The translations under genes were made by a program, and so were the position numbers. A DNA stretch of 64,000 nucleotides from assembly GCA_963717135.1 (NCBI GenBank), contig CAVQVN010000009.1, forward strand, positions 1,178,001 to 1,242,000, read 5' to 3'. Source of the stretch: UBA4744 sp963717135 (GTDB lineage Bacteria; Actinomycetota; Acidimicrobiia; Spongiisociales; UBA4744). Positions 33,227 to 41,750 of the stretch are shown here, one piece after another (the first letter of the stretch is position 1; each line of letters begins with the position of its first letter). The notes below the pieces were generated by a model, which made no database searches, was not told where the DNA came from, and worked only from the letters and a program-made list of their open reading frames with translations.

Positions 33227-33655
33227 TTACTGAATCCCGGATCGATGCTGGCGGCGCGCGTATTCAATGGCGGGACAGCGGTCCATGATGACGTCGAGTC
33301 CGGCGGCTCGTGCCCGGGCCGCGGCTTCCTCGTCGATTACGTCCAGTTGCAGCCAGACCGCCTTGGCGCCGATCGCAATGGCTTCGTCGACGTGGACGCC
33401 CGCTTGGGATGATCTACGGAAGATGTCCACCACCTCCACCGGCTCGGGAACCGAGGCAAGGTCCGGATAGGCTTTCTCGCCGAGGATCTCATCGGCGAGC
33501 GGATTCACCGGAATGATGCGAAACCCACGTGATTGCAGGAAGGATGCAACCCGATGGCTGGCCCGGGCCGGGTTCTCGCTGAGTCCCACCACGGCCCAGG
33601 TCCGGTAGGCGGTGAGCACTCGTTCGACGGTTGCTCGATCTCCGTAAAGGTCCAT
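33227..33655 (-). CDS. CoA-binding domain protein (YccU-type)
   Basis: 142-residue Rossmann-like CoA_binding protein: TWAVVGLSENPARASHRVASFLQSRGFRIIPVNP is the nucleotide-binding first half, and GAKAVWLQLDVIDEEAAARARAAGLDVIMDRCPAIEY is the second half with its conserved Cys-Pro. It corresponds to the stand-alone small CoA-binding family resembling the succinyl-CoA synthetase alpha N-terminus. The function is not known. It is the first gene of a two-gene unit with the VOC protein. Confidence 0.87.
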   Translation of the reverse strand: MDLYGDRATVERVLTAYRTWAVVGLSENPARASHRVASFLQSRGFRIIPVNPLADEILGEKAYPDLASVPEPVEVVDIFRRSSQAGVHVDEAIAIGAKAVWLQLDVIDEEAAARARAAGLDVIMDRCPAIEYARRQHRSGIQ

Positions 33656-33759
33656 ATTGCTCCTTCAACCCACCCGAGGCTTCCCGGCATTCCCACCAGG
33701 GCAAAATCCCGGAGAGCAACTCGAATATCGACATTAGGCTCATGGGCGAAAGGGGTGGA

Positions 33760-36102
33760 ATGCGTAGGATTCTCATGATCGGGCTGCTGGTGATCTTGGT
33801 GACGGCCGTGCCGGCGCTGGCCCAGACCGTCGAATGTCCTGAGTTCGAAGGAATCACTTGCGACGGGTGGGTGACCGACGCCGTCGGTGTCGTGGCCGAC
33901 GACGCCCGGCTCGAGGATGCCGTCGGGCGGGTGGTGGCCACCTATGGCAATGAGATCGCCGTGGTGGTGATCGATGACAGCGGCAGTCGCGATACCAACG
34001 AGTTCGCCCAGGATCTGGGCAACGCCTGGGGGGTCGGCGATCCCGAACGCAACGATGGCATCGTGGTGGTCGTCAATCTCGGAGATCGGCGCACGGCCAT
34101 CGAGACCGGTCCGGGGATATCGATACCGGTCTCCCAGCTCGATTTCATCGCCGGTCTGGGCAACAGCTTCTTCGGCGCAGGCGATTTCGACGGCGGTCTG
34201 GCCGCCATCGTCGGTGGAATCGAACAAACGCTGGCGGGGATGGGCCCCACCGAACCGACCGAGCCTGCCACAACCCAGCCGGGCGAGCCTGCCACAACCC
34301 AGCCGACCCCTCAGGATGAAAGCTCCGGTAACGGCGGTTGGCTGTTTGCGGGACTCATGCTGGCCGTCGGCGCCGGGCTGGTCGGGTCGGGGGCTGCCAA
34401 CAGTCGGATGGACAAAGTCAGAGCGGTCCGCCAGAAACGGCAAGAACTGGTCGACGGGGAGCTGGCCCGGCTGAAGCCGGCCGGTTATGAGTTGACGCTT
34501 GAAGAAGAGCTGATGCTGGATCGGCCGGCCGAAGTACCCGACGTCAGCACCAAGGCGGGAATCGACGCTCTTCTCGCCCTCACCGGGGAACACCCAACCG
34601 GCAACCGGACGGAGCTGGAGGCCCTCTGGGCCCTGCGAGCCGTCGACGTGGTGGATCAGGCTCGGTTGGATGCCGAGGTGGAGATCCCCCTCGAGTTGCG
34701 GGTCACCGGAGAACAGGCCGTACTAGAGGAGACCGTCCAGCATACCGCGGCGGAGGCGGTGAAGCTGCCGACCGGAGACGACACTGCGTTCAAGGTCAAA
34801 TTGGAAGAGGTGAACCGGTTGGTCGAATCGCTGCGCCCCTACCGGATCGCTGAAGCCAAACGGCGGCTGGCTCGGGAGATTTCCGGTCAGATAGTGCAGA
34901 CTTTGATCGGCCCGACGGTGGTCTCCGACCTCGGCGTGAGACTCGCCCAAGCTGCGCCGGTCCTCGACGATGCTCTGCCACTCGATGCCTCGGTCGCCGA
35001 TCTAGAGCGGACCTACGAGGCTGCCCGGCTCAAGACAGACCGGTTGGAGACCGTGTACGCCAGACTGCCGGACTCCATTGCCCGCCCGGCCGTGTCGGCC
35101 GCTCTGGCGGATTTGGATGAGGATCCGGATTCGGCGTTGGAACGGTATGAGTTGCTGAGAACCGCGCTGGAAACACGGGCCCGGGACTTGCAGCAGGACG
35201 GCATCGAGCTATCGGCTCTGGCCGCATTCCTGTTGCTCAACAATGATGAGGGCAGCCTGACGGAGTTCCTGGATTCCTATCACGAAGCCCGCCGGCTCGG
35301 TCACGAACCGGTGGTAGCCGTTGAGCTGGCCATTGCGGGCCTCCAGCACAAGGCGGAAATCGACCAGGTGCGGGATGAAGCGGCCCGCCTTGGTCTTCCC
35401 ATCTCGATCACCGCCGCCTTGCTGCGGGCCGGGGATCGTTCGGTTTTGGCTTTCGGAGGCCTCCAGCACGATCTGGCCGGGCACGGGGTCAAGGGTGAGA
35501 CCAAGCAGACGATTGCCGCCCTGTTGGCCATCTCGCTCGAACCGGCGCAAGCGATGCGCCGCTGGCTCGAAGCCCGCGGGGCCCTGGCCGACCTGGGACT
35601 GGCCGGATCGTATGCCGACGTAGCCGCCGCTTTCGGTGCCTCGGACCCTCGTGGCCCGAAAGCCTTCGCCCTCGCCTACGCCGCTCAGCGGCAGGCGTTG
35701 GATCGTTCGTCGATCGAGGACGCCGACCGCTTCGCTCCGGAGCTGGCCCACGAGGGGACCAAACGCCAGGAAGACACCTGGACGGGCCGGCCGATCCCTT
35801 CCGATCTGCGGGTGTTCGACCCGTTCACACTGCTGTACTACCACTGGATCATCACCAGGGGCGTCGATGTGGCCCTCGGATGGCGTCCCATCTACCGGGA
35901 CAACTCCTGGTCCGGGAACCGGAACTCATGGTTTGGTGGCTTCGGGGGTGGAGGCGGCTTTGGGAGTGGAGGCAGCCGCGGGGGCAGCTCATCCTGGGGT
36001 TCGGGCGGCAGCTTCGGCGGGGGGTTCGGAGGCTTCGGAGGTGGAGGCGGTTTCGGAGGAGGCGGTGGCTTCGGCGGTGGAGGAGGAGGCAGCGGTTGGT
36101 AG
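33760..36102 (+). CDS. TPM-domain membrane protein with glycine-rich tail
   Basis: 780-residue protein. Residues 1-22 are a signal peptide (MRRILMIGLLVILVTAVPALA). Residues about 25-165 are a TPM domain (VGVVADDARLEDAVGRVV, NDGIVVVVNLGDRRTAIETGPG), then a linker with repeated EPATTQP, and a TM segment near 195-212 (GWLFAGLMLAVGAGLVGSG). About 450 mostly helical residues follow, and the end (after ~690) is a Gly/Ser/Phe-rich low-complexity tail (GGGFGGGGG). This matches YgcG/DUF2207-like envelope proteins with glycine tails. Function unknown; membrane-linked. ATG 33760 begins the signal peptide; ATG 33742 is an alternative. Confidence 0.78.
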   Translation: MRRILMIGLLVILVTAVPALAQTVECPEFEGITCDGWVTDAVGVVADDARLEDAVGRVVATYGNEIAVVVIDDSGSRDTNEFAQDLGNAWGVGDPERNDGIVVVVNLGDRRTAIETGPGISIPVSQLDFIAGLGNSFFGAGDFDGGLAAIVGGIEQTLAGMGPTEPTEPATTQPGEPATTQPTPQDESSGNGGWLFAGLMLAVGAGLVGSGAANSRMDKVRAVRQKRQELVDGELARLKPAGYELTLEEELMLDRPAEVPDVSTKAGIDALLALTGEHPTGNRTELEALWALRAVDVVDQARLDAEVEIPLELRVTGEQAVLEETVQHTAAEAVKLPTGDDTAFKVKLEEVNRLVESLRPYRIAEAKRRLAREISGQIVQTLIGPTVVSDLGVRLAQAAPVLDDALPLDASVADLERTYEAARLKTDRLETVYARLPDSIARPAVSAALADLDEDPDSALERYELLRTALETRARDLQQDGIELSALAAFLLLNNDEGSLTEFLDSYHEARRLGHEPVVAVELAIAGLQHKAEIDQVRDEAARLGLPISITAALLRAGDRSVLAFGGLQHDLAGHGVKGETKQTIAALLAISLEPAQAMRRWLEARGALADLGLAGSYADVAAAFGASDPRGPKAFALAYAAQRQALDRSSIEDADRFAPELAHEGTKRQEDTWTGRPIPSDLRVFDPFTLLYYHWIITRGVDVALGWRPIYRDNSWSGNRNSWFGGFGGGGGFGSGGSRGGSSSWGSGGSFGGGFGGFGGGGGFGGGGGFGGGGGGSGW

Positions 36103-36169
36103 CGGCCGATTCCTTCTATCCCGGACGGTCGGGCATACTCCTGGACGTATCCGGGTTGGATGGTGAGTT

Positions 36170-36574
36170 GTGATCTTCAAAAAACGTGTACGGGCCGTCA
36201 AGGTCGAATCTCTGGATGAGATCAAAGAGATGGCGGCCAGTGGCCGCCCGGTTTTGATCGACTTCTGGCGAACCGGCTGCCAGCCCTGCCGGACCATGGA
36301 CGGCATCGTGGACGAACTGGCCGAGGAGTACCGGGAGACGGCCCACGTCGTCAAAGTCGATGTAGGCCGGGTACCGGGAGCGGTGCAGGAATTCGCTATC
36401 CGCTCGACACCGACCTTCGTACTTCTGGCCACCTCCTCGCGAGCCAAGAAGAAGGCCAGGGGGGAGACCGGTCCGGCCAAGGTGACTCAGCGGTGGCGGG
36501 CCTCCGGGCTGGTCAAGAAGGATGCCATGGCCCGGTTGCTGGAGAGCAACGGGGCTGAGGCCGGCAGCCGGTAG
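36170..36574 (+). CDS. Thioredoxin-like protein with CQPC active site
   Basis: 134-residue thioredoxin-fold protein without signal peptide. VLIDFWRTGCQPCRTM gives active-site Cys37 and Cys40 with the uncommon dipeptide Gln-Pro in place of Gly-Pro, and STPTFVLL supplies the cis-proline. The C-terminal 45 residues are basic (SSRAKKKARG) and longer than a minimal thioredoxin. The GTG start is 67 nt after the TPM gene on the same strand. Substrate unknown; the altered dipeptide implies a shifted redox potential. Confidence 0.82.
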   Translation: MIFKKRVRAVKVESLDEIKEMAASGRPVLIDFWRTGCQPCRTMDGIVDELAEEYRETAHVVKVDVGRVPGAVQEFAIRSTPTFVLLATSSRAKKKARGETGPAKVTQRWRASGLVKKDAMARLLESNGAEAGSR

Positions 36575-36582
36575 TCGGTAGA

Positions 36583-36680
36583 GGAGGGGTCAGGCGACCG
36601 CCAGACGGTCTCGCGACAAGGCGTGACCCCCATCCCCCTCGGCTACGCCTCGGGTACTTCCCCCTTTCATGGGGAAGTGG
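36583..36680. repeat. Dispersed GC-rich intergenic repeat, copy B (reverse)
   Basis: Read on the minus strand it has CTTCCCC...GGGGGAAGTACCCGAG, GGGGGATGGGGGTCA, and GCGAGACCGTCTGGCGGTCGCCTGACC, matching copies A (23643) and C (50070) in order. It fills the 107-nt gap between two convergent genes. Confidence 0.7.
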
Positions 36681-36681
36681 C

Positions 36682-37077
36682 TCAAAACCAGAACTGGCCC
36701 TGGCCGTGAGGGTCCGAGCTGAGGCCCCAGGCTTCGGTGATCAACCCTTCTTCGTTGGTACAGAAAACGTGCACTTCGTCGGCCGTATAGGTCCGATCGT
36801 CCCGCATCACGGTCGTGTGAGCGAGGACCACCGTATGCTGATCGTTGGCGACGATGTCGTGCACCTCGATCATGAAAGATTCGTGGGTTTCGTCCGCCAA
36901 ACGACGCAGAAACTCGACAATTGCCTCACAACCTGCATGATCGCCGGCCAGGGGGGTTTCGCCCCGGACGTGCCAGACCGCGTCTTCTGAGAAGAGCTTG
37001 GCGAGACCGGAGAAATCCCCTTCGGTGAATGCCCGGTACTCCTGCTTGATTCGCTCAACGTTGGGGTGCGGTTCCAT
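36682..37077 (-). CDS. SnoaL/NTF2-like protein
   Basis: 131-residue NTF2-fold protein. PNVERIKQEYRAFTEGDFSGLAKLFSEDAVWHVRG is the standard opening of SnoaL-like proteins; HTTVMRDDRTYTADEVHVFCTNEEGLITEAWG is the standard end. Family members are isomerases, hydrolases or ligand binders. The ATG at 37077 has AGGAGAGG upstream; the longer frame to 37179 is rejected. It is last in a run of minus-strand genes. Confidence 0.8.
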   Translation of the reverse strand: MEPHPNVERIKQEYRAFTEGDFSGLAKLFSEDAVWHVRGETPLAGDHAGCEAIVEFLRRLADETHESFMIEVHDIVANDQHTVVLAHTTVMRDDRTYTADEVHVFCTNEEGLITEAWGLSSDPHGQGQFWF

Positions 37078-37180
37078 GTCACCTCTCCTACCCGGCAGAT
37101 CAATGACGAGGCTAGTGCGGGAGATCGCTTCCCGGTCGCGCCGCGGGGACCGAAAACCGGTCCCCGCCGGTTTGGCCAAA

Positions 37181-37528
37181 TCAGAGGATCAACATCAGGG
37201 CCGCGGTGATTGCACCGGCCATCCCCAGCAGCGCGACCACCAATCCGGTAACCACCCGGGCGGTCCAACTGTCGTCCTCGAGATAGCTCTCGTTGGCGTA
37301 CACCCCCAGACCGATCATCACCAACACACCGCCGATGATGAAGGCGCCCATGTACCAGGCTTCGGCCAGGTCGCCCAGCCACCAGTCGTCGGGGGCGAAG
37401 AGCAGGTAAGCCCCGGCGATGGCGAAAACGAATCCCAAAATCGCCAGGGTGAACTCAACAGCCCGGGAACGAGCCGGCAGGGCGATGGGGGCGGAAACTG
37501 TCTGCTCCTGTTCGAGGATCTCGGACAT
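37181..37528 (-). CDS. Small three-helix membrane protein, unknown
   Basis: 115-residue protein with three hydrophobic segments (about 34-55, 70-92 and 98-115) and a soluble N-terminus. AAAGGAGG lies at ideal distance from the ATG at 37528. I do not recognise a named family; it resembles many small actinobacterial envelope proteins. It lies between the CNNM-type protein and the NTF2-like protein on the same strand. Confidence 0.65.
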   Translation of the reverse strand: MSEILEQEQTVSAPIALPARSRAVEFTLAILGFVFAIAGAYLLFAPDDWWLGDLAEAWYMGAFIIGGVLVMIGLGVYANESYLEDDSWTARVVTGLVVALLGMAGAITAALMLIL

Positions 37529-37622
37529 GACACCTCCTTTCGACACCCTCGAAGGTGTTTCCATCTCGATTGTCTTCCCCGGGTGACGGCAGTAGTAGAG
37601 GCGAAAGGCCCGGCAACCCGGC

Positions 37623-38870
37623 TCAGCCGCTCACCCGTCGGACGTCGATCTGCTTGATGCGACGTTGCTCGATCAAGTCGACCCGGAACCGGTATCCGCT
37701 GGTCTCCACTTCGTCTCCGGCTTTTGGAACCTCGCCGGCCAGACCCATGACCATCCCCGCCACGGTGGTCCACTCCCCCTCCGGAAGATCCACACCGATG
37801 AGCTCGGCAAGGTCGTCGGCCAGCATGGCACCGTCAACCGACCAGTGGGCAACCCCCAACTTGCTGACGTGGGCGGGCGACACATGACCTTCGTCGGCTA
37901 CTACCCCCAGCAACTCCTCGGCGATGTCCTCGATGGTGACGATGCCGGCCGTGCCACCGAATTCATCGACCACGACCGCCAGATGGGTTCCCTGAGCTTG
38001 CATGTCTCGCAGTAGCTCAACCACTCGTTTCCACTCCGACACCACCAGCGCCGGCCGGGTGAGGGTCTCTACGGTTTGCCGAGGCGTCGCCCCGGCCGCT
38101 CTCACCAGATCGCGCAGGTAAACCACTCCCTTGATCCGATCGAGGTCGCCCTGGTTGACGATCAATCTCCGGTGACCGGCTCCCACTGCCACAGCCACCG
38201 CATCGTCGATTGATGAGTCAACCTGAACGGCCACAATGTCGGTTCGGGGGACCATCACTTCCTCCGCGGTACGGTCCCCCAAACGGAACGCTCGCTCGAT
38301 CAAGTGGCGATCGAGTGGAGTGATCTCACCTTCCTGCTCGGCGTCGGCGGCCAAGCTCAGCAACTCCCTTTCGGTGATGGTGGGAGCCATCGAGACCCCC
38401 TTGCCCGGAGCGTGCAAATCGGCGAACCACACCAGTCCCCCGACGATCGGTCGCAGCAGGAACGCGAGAAACGCCACAGGATAAGTCAAAGCGAGCGCCA
38501 CCCGGGTCGGATGACGAAAAGCGTAGGTCTTGGGAATGGCTTCGGTATAGACAAACAACACGATGGTCAACACGACCGAGGCAATCACGATCCCCAAGTT
38601 GGAGAACCAGCGCTCGGCCAGCAGCCCGGTGATGGTGGCCGCTCCGATCTGAACCAGCAGAACCGCCAGCAATATGGCGTTGATCACATGCGGTAGCTCG
38701 CCCAGGAGGGCACCCAATCGCTTCGCTCGCCGGTGGCCTTCCTCCGCCAAGGTCCGCACTCGCACGTCGGACACCCGGGCCAGGGCCATCTCGGCGGCCG
38801 CAAAAACGATCGCCAAAACGAAGAACAGAACGAGCAAACCGATCAGTGGCAAATCGCGGTCTAGGTCCAT
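37623..38870 (-). CDS. CNNM/HlyC-CorC family membrane protein (DUF21-CBS-CorC)
   Basis: 415-residue protein with an N-terminal DUF21 transmembrane domain (about four helices to residue 150), a pair of CBS domains (VPRTDIVAVQVDSSIDDAV... and ...LVVSEWKRVVELLRDMQAQGTHLAVVVDEFGGTAGIVTIEDI) and a C-terminal CorC_HlyC domain. The DEFGGTAGIVTLED-type motif is diagnostic. Family members export Mg2+ or other divalent cations. The ATG at 38870 starts just before the first helix; an upstream GTG/ATG at 38975 would add low-complexity repeat-derived sequence. Confidence 0.9.
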   Translation of the reverse strand: MDLDRDLPLIGLLVLFFVLAIVFAAAEMALARVSDVRVRTLAEEGHRRAKRLGALLGELPHVINAILLAVLLVQIGAATITGLLAERWFSNLGIVIASVVLTIVLFVYTEAIPKTYAFRHPTRVALALTYPVAFLAFLLRPIVGGLVWFADLHAPGKGVSMAPTITERELLSLAADAEQEGEITPLDRHLIERAFRLGDRTAEEVMVPRTDIVAVQVDSSIDDAVAVAVGAGHRRLIVNQGDLDRIKGVVYLRDLVRAAGATPRQTVETLTRPALVVSEWKRVVELLRDMQAQGTHLAVVVDEFGGTAGIVTIEDIAEELLGVVADEGHVSPAHVSKLGVAHWSVDGAMLADDLAELIGVDLPEGEWTTVAGMVMGLAGEVPKAGDEVETSGYRFRVDLIEQRRIKQIDVRRVSG

Positions 38871-38977
38871 GGAAGTAAGTATGGCCTCTCCCTCGGACGA
38901 GGGTAGGTCGCGCCCTCTCCCACCGGAGGTTGGGGGAGGTGGCCGAGGCCGCCAGGCCGAGGTCGGAGGGGGCAAGT

Positions 38978-38991
38978 CTACGAGCTACGAG
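38978..38991. repeat. Heptamer repeat CTACGAG x2
   Basis: Two direct copies of CTACGAG followed by a related CTTCGCT. It overlaps the stop codon and last residues of the histidine kinase gene. The 38885-38977 gap next to it is GC-rich with GAGGG/CCCTC dyads but no gene. Confidence 0.5.
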
Positions 38992-40337
38992 CTTCGCTCG
39001 CCCATGGGGATCTCGACCACAAAGGTCGCTCCTTTGCCGAGTCCGTCGGAATGGGCGGTGATGTCGCCACCGTGGGAGCGCACAATGCTGCGAGCAATGG
39101 TGAGCCCGATGCCGGTTCCCGTGGAGTGGGGATCCTGGCCGGCCCGATAGAACCGGTCGAACACCCGGGCGAGGTCGTCCGGAGAGATCCCATGTCCGTT
39201 GTCGGTGACGGTTACCCGGGCCACGTCGCCCACCTGTTGCGAAGTCACCACGACCCGGCCTCCGGACGGCGTGTGACTGAGAGCGTTGCCGATCAGATTG
39301 GTAAACACCTGGGCAAGACGGTCGGGATCTCCCGAGACCGGGAGCGGAGAATCGTTCTCGACATCGAGAGCTACGGTCTGGTCCACATACTGCTGACGAA
39401 GGTAGTTGGCCACCTTCTCGGCTGCGGCCGCCAGATCGACCTTCTCAAACTCGAATCGGATCGCTCCTTCCTCGATCCGGCTCAACACACTCAAGTCGGC
39501 CGCCACTCGCTGGAGCCGCGCCGCTTCGTCCGCTACCGATGCGTAGACCTCTTCGCTCGGCTCCAAGACGCCATCGATGAGGCCTTCCATATATCCCTGA
39601 ATGGTCGTCAAGGGGGTACGCAGCTCGTGAGCCACTTCCGAGACCAGCTGCATTCGGCGGACCTCCGTTTCTTGCAGGGTGGATGCCAGCTCATTGAAAT
39701 CTGCGGCCAGCTCGGACAGTTCCGTGTCGGAAGGCAGCGGTATTCGCTCGTCGTAGTGTCCGCCTGCCAACCGGCCGGCTGCCACTCTGATGGCTGAGAT
39801 CGGCCGCAAGATCCGGCCGGATACTGCTGCGGCCAGTAGAACGGCAACGACGAGACTGACCAGCAATCCGATCAAGAGAGCCCGGTCCAGTGCATCGAGG
39901 AAGGCCGCCTCGATCTCCTCATCTTCGGTGGGCCCGTCGGTCTGCAAGAGCACCCCGGCCGCATTTGGTCCATTGGCCCCGCCGTCCTGGCCGCCCGAAC
40001 CGCCAGGACCGACTGTGCTGCCGGAGCCGTTGCCTCCTCCTCCGTCCCCTCCGGTCCCCCCGGACCCACCCGGGCCCAACGTGCTGCCGGTACCACCTCC
40101 TCGTTCCCCTCCGGACCCACCCGGGCCCAACGTGCTGCCGGTACCACCCGGGCCGGTTCCGTCGCCCGGGCCCGGAGACTCACTCTGTCCTTGTCGCAGC
40201 CGAAGCCCTTCCAGCTCATCCACGAAGATGGTGGGAGCCAGCAGTCGGGTGGTGAGAAATACCGTGAGTCCGCCGATGACCACAACCGTCAGAAAGGAAA
40301 GGAACAACCGCACGTTGAGTCGTCGGAAGAACCTCAT
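38985..40337 (-). CDS. Sensor histidine kinase with Gly-rich extracytoplasmic loop
   Basis: 450-residue kinase. TM1 is about 10-32 and TM2 about 154-173, with HAMP 174-228, HisKA with phospho-acceptor H237 (SEVAHELRTPL), and HATPase with N (LIGNALSH), G1 (DNGHGIS) and G2 (GTGIGLTIA) boxes. The sensor loop between the TMs is unusual: residues about 54-122 are Gly/Ser/Thr/Pro repeats (GSTLGPGGSGG), encoded by a 51-bp period minisatellite. It overlaps the response regulator by 4 nt, so the pair is one two-component system. It probably senses envelope or cell-surface conditions. Confidence 0.92.
   Translation of the reverse strand: MRFFRRLNVRLFLSFLTVVVIGGLTVFLTTRLLAPTIFVDELEGLRLRQGQSESPGPGDGTGPGGTGSTLGPGGSGGERGGGTGSTLGPGGSGGTGGDGGGGNGSGSTVGPGGSGGQDGGANGPNAAGVLLQTDGPTEDEEIEAAFLDALDRALLIGLLVSLVVAVLLAAAVSGRILRPISAIRVAAGRLAGGHYDERIPLPSDTELSELAADFNELASTLQETEVRRMQLVSEVAHELRTPLTTIQGYMEGLIDGVLEPSEEVYASVADEAARLQRVAADLSVLSRIEEGAIRFEFEKVDLAAAAEKVANYLRQQYVDQTVALDVENDSPLPVSGDPDRLAQVFTNLIGNALSHTPSGGRVVVTSQQVGDVARVTVTDNGHGISPDDLARVFDRFYRAGQDPHSTGTGIGLTIARSIVRSHGGDITAHSDGLGKGATFVVEIPMGERSS
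40060..40148. repeat. 51-bp period minisatellite in the kinase sensor loop
   Basis: A 38-nt stretch is repeated exactly at 40060-40097 and 40111-40148 (offset 51 bp, in frame, 17 residues), with degenerate further units toward 40000. It encodes the GSTLGPGGSGG repeats. Confidence 0.65.
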
Positions 40338-41029
40338 CGCCGGTCGGCGATCAGTTTGTATCCAACACCCCGCACGGTTCCGATCACCTGAGGATCGGCT
40401 GCATTGTCGCCGAGCGCCTTTCGCAGGTTGCGGACGTGTACATCGACCACCCGTTCATCTCCGAAGAAATCCCAACCCCACACCCGCTCGACCAACTGGC
40501 GCCGGGTGAACACCCGGCCCGGAGCCGAGGCCAGCGCCCCCAGTAGGTCGAATTCGAGGGCAGTGAGTTCACAGGCTGTTTTGCCACGAGTGACTTCCCG
40601 CCGGGCCAGATCAACGGTGAGATCGTCAAACCGGAGCACCTCCTCTTCGGCCACCGCCCGTTCCCGGCCCCGCCGGAGGATGGCCTTGGCGCGGGCCACG
40701 AGTTCCCGCGGGCTGAATGGCTTGGTCAAATAGTCATCAGCGCCAACCGACAATCCGATCAGCTTGTCGGTTTCCTCGGTGCGGGCGGTGAGCATCATCA
40801 CAAACACGTCCGACGTCTTGCGCAGCTCGCGCAGTACCTCGATGCCATCCATGCCCGGCATCATGACGTCGAGTATGACCAGATCGGGTTCGGCGTTCCG
40901 AATCTTGGCTAAAGCCTCAGATCCATCCTTCGCTTCCGCAACCTCAAACCCGTCGGCACGCAGATAGGCGGCCAGCAGATCACGGATCTTCTTCTCGTCA
41001 TCAACGACCAGGACGCGTTGCTGCTTCAT
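40334..41029 (-). CDS. OmpR/PhoB-family response regulator
   Basis: 231-residue regulator. The receiver has D10-D11, phospho-acceptor D54 (VILDVMMPG), Thr in MLTAR and Lys in LTKPF; the C-terminal winged helix has LTALEFDLLGALASAPGRVFTRRQLVERVWG and VVDVHVRNLRKALGD. The start lies 14 nt after a hairpin at 41052-41075. It is the partner of the overlapping histidine kinase. Confidence 0.94.
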   Translation of the reverse strand: MKQQRVLVVDDEKKIRDLLAAYLRADGFEVAEAKDGSEALAKIRNAEPDLVILDVMMPGMDGIEVLRELRKTSDVFVMMLTARTEETDKLIGLSVGADDYLTKPFSPRELVARAKAILRRGRERAVAEEEVLRFDDLTVDLARREVTRGKTACELTALEFDLLGALASAPGRVFTRRQLVERVWGWDFFGDERVVDVHVRNLRKALGDNAADPQVIGTVRGVGYKLIADRR

Positions 41030-41051
41030 ACTCTCTCAATAATAGGAACGA

Positions 41052-41075
41052 GCCCCGACCCATCGAGGTCGGGGC
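41052..41075 (-). terminator. Hairpin between the secreted Gln/Arg-rich gene and the regulator
   Basis: Arms 41052-41060 (GCCCCGACC) and 41067-41075 are perfect 9-bp complements with a 6-nt loop. On the minus strand it is followed by TCGTTCCTATTATT, a moderately T-rich tract, so it can terminate or attenuate transcription from the upstream small gene into the two-component genes. Confidence 0.6.
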
Positions 41076-41093
41076 CGCGTTCGCCGGCGACGG

Positions 41094-41597
41094 TCACCTT
41101 CCGCCGTTGCCGCCGTTCTGACCGTCGCCGTTCTGACCGTTGGCGCTCGGAGTTCCGTCGCCATCCTGGTCACGAGCCTGGGCCCGATTCTGGACCTGAT
41201 CGCCGTTTCCGTCGCAGTCACCGTCCTGAATCATCTGCCGCTCCCTGATCTGGACCTGATCACCGGCCGGTTCTTGCGCTTGCGTCTCGGTGCGAGTCCT
41301 CGTCTGGACCTGTTCGCCCGCCGGCTCGTGCAATTGGGCTTGGGTCCGGATCTGCTTCATCGCCCCATCACCGGTCCCATCCTGGAGCCGGGTCTGAACC
41401 TGCTCCCGCAGTTGGAGTTCCTCGCCGTCGTTCTCGACTTGCGCCCGTTCCCGGAGCTGAACCTGCTGTCCGGTGCAGTCGCCGGGGCAATCCGGGTTCG
41501 CTCCGGGCCCCTTGCCCCCGCCGGCCGCAATGGCGACCGTTGCAGAACCGAGGACCAGCACCGCTACCAGGCCCATCACCGCCAATCTCTTCCTCAT
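41094..41597 (-). CDS. Secreted Gln/Arg-rich repeat protein
   Basis: 167-residue protein. Residues 1-25 are a signal peptide (MRKRLAVMGLVAVLVLGSATVAIA). The mature part has a DCPGDC motif then loosely repeated Gln/Arg/Glu-rich stretches (QVQLRERAQ, LQLREQVQTRLQ, EQVQTRTRTETQAQ, DQVQIRERQ) linked by EPAGDQ or DGTGDG turns, and ends in Asn/Gly-rich sequence. AAGGAGG lies 8 nt before the ATG at 41597. I cannot name a family. It is upstream of, and codirectional with, the regulator-kinase pair, so it may be their signal or target. Confidence 0.7.
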   Translation of the reverse strand: MRKRLAVMGLVAVLVLGSATVAIAAGGGKGPGANPDCPGDCTGQQVQLRERAQVENDGEELQLREQVQTRLQDGTGDGAMKQIRTQAQLHEPAGEQVQTRTRTETQAQEPAGDQVQIRERQMIQDGDCDGNGDQVQNRAQARDQDGDGTPSANGQNGDGQNGGNGGR

Positions 41598-41686
41598 CGT
41601 CACGACCTCCTTGGTCCGTGCCAACAGCATCGGTCATGGAGGTGAAGGGAAGCAGAGCCGGTTTATGAAGATTGGATGAAGGGAAT

Positions 41687-41717
41687 CAGTACTCAGTAGT
41701 CAGTACTCAGTACCCAG
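41687..41717. repeat. Heptamer repeat CAGTACT x4
   Basis: Four consecutive 7-nt units: CAGTACT, CAGTAGT, CAGTACT, CAGTACC. It lies in the gap between the tandem-95 gene stop and the small secreted gene. Confidence 0.7.
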
Positions 41718-41750
41718 ACAGACTCGCCCGTACCAGGTACCAACCAAGTA

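Noticed and set aside
39790..40509. Plus-strand Pro/Ser-rich ORF opposite the kinase sensor loop
   Set aside because: Its Pro-rich repeats are the antisense of the Gly-rich minisatellite in a certain gene.
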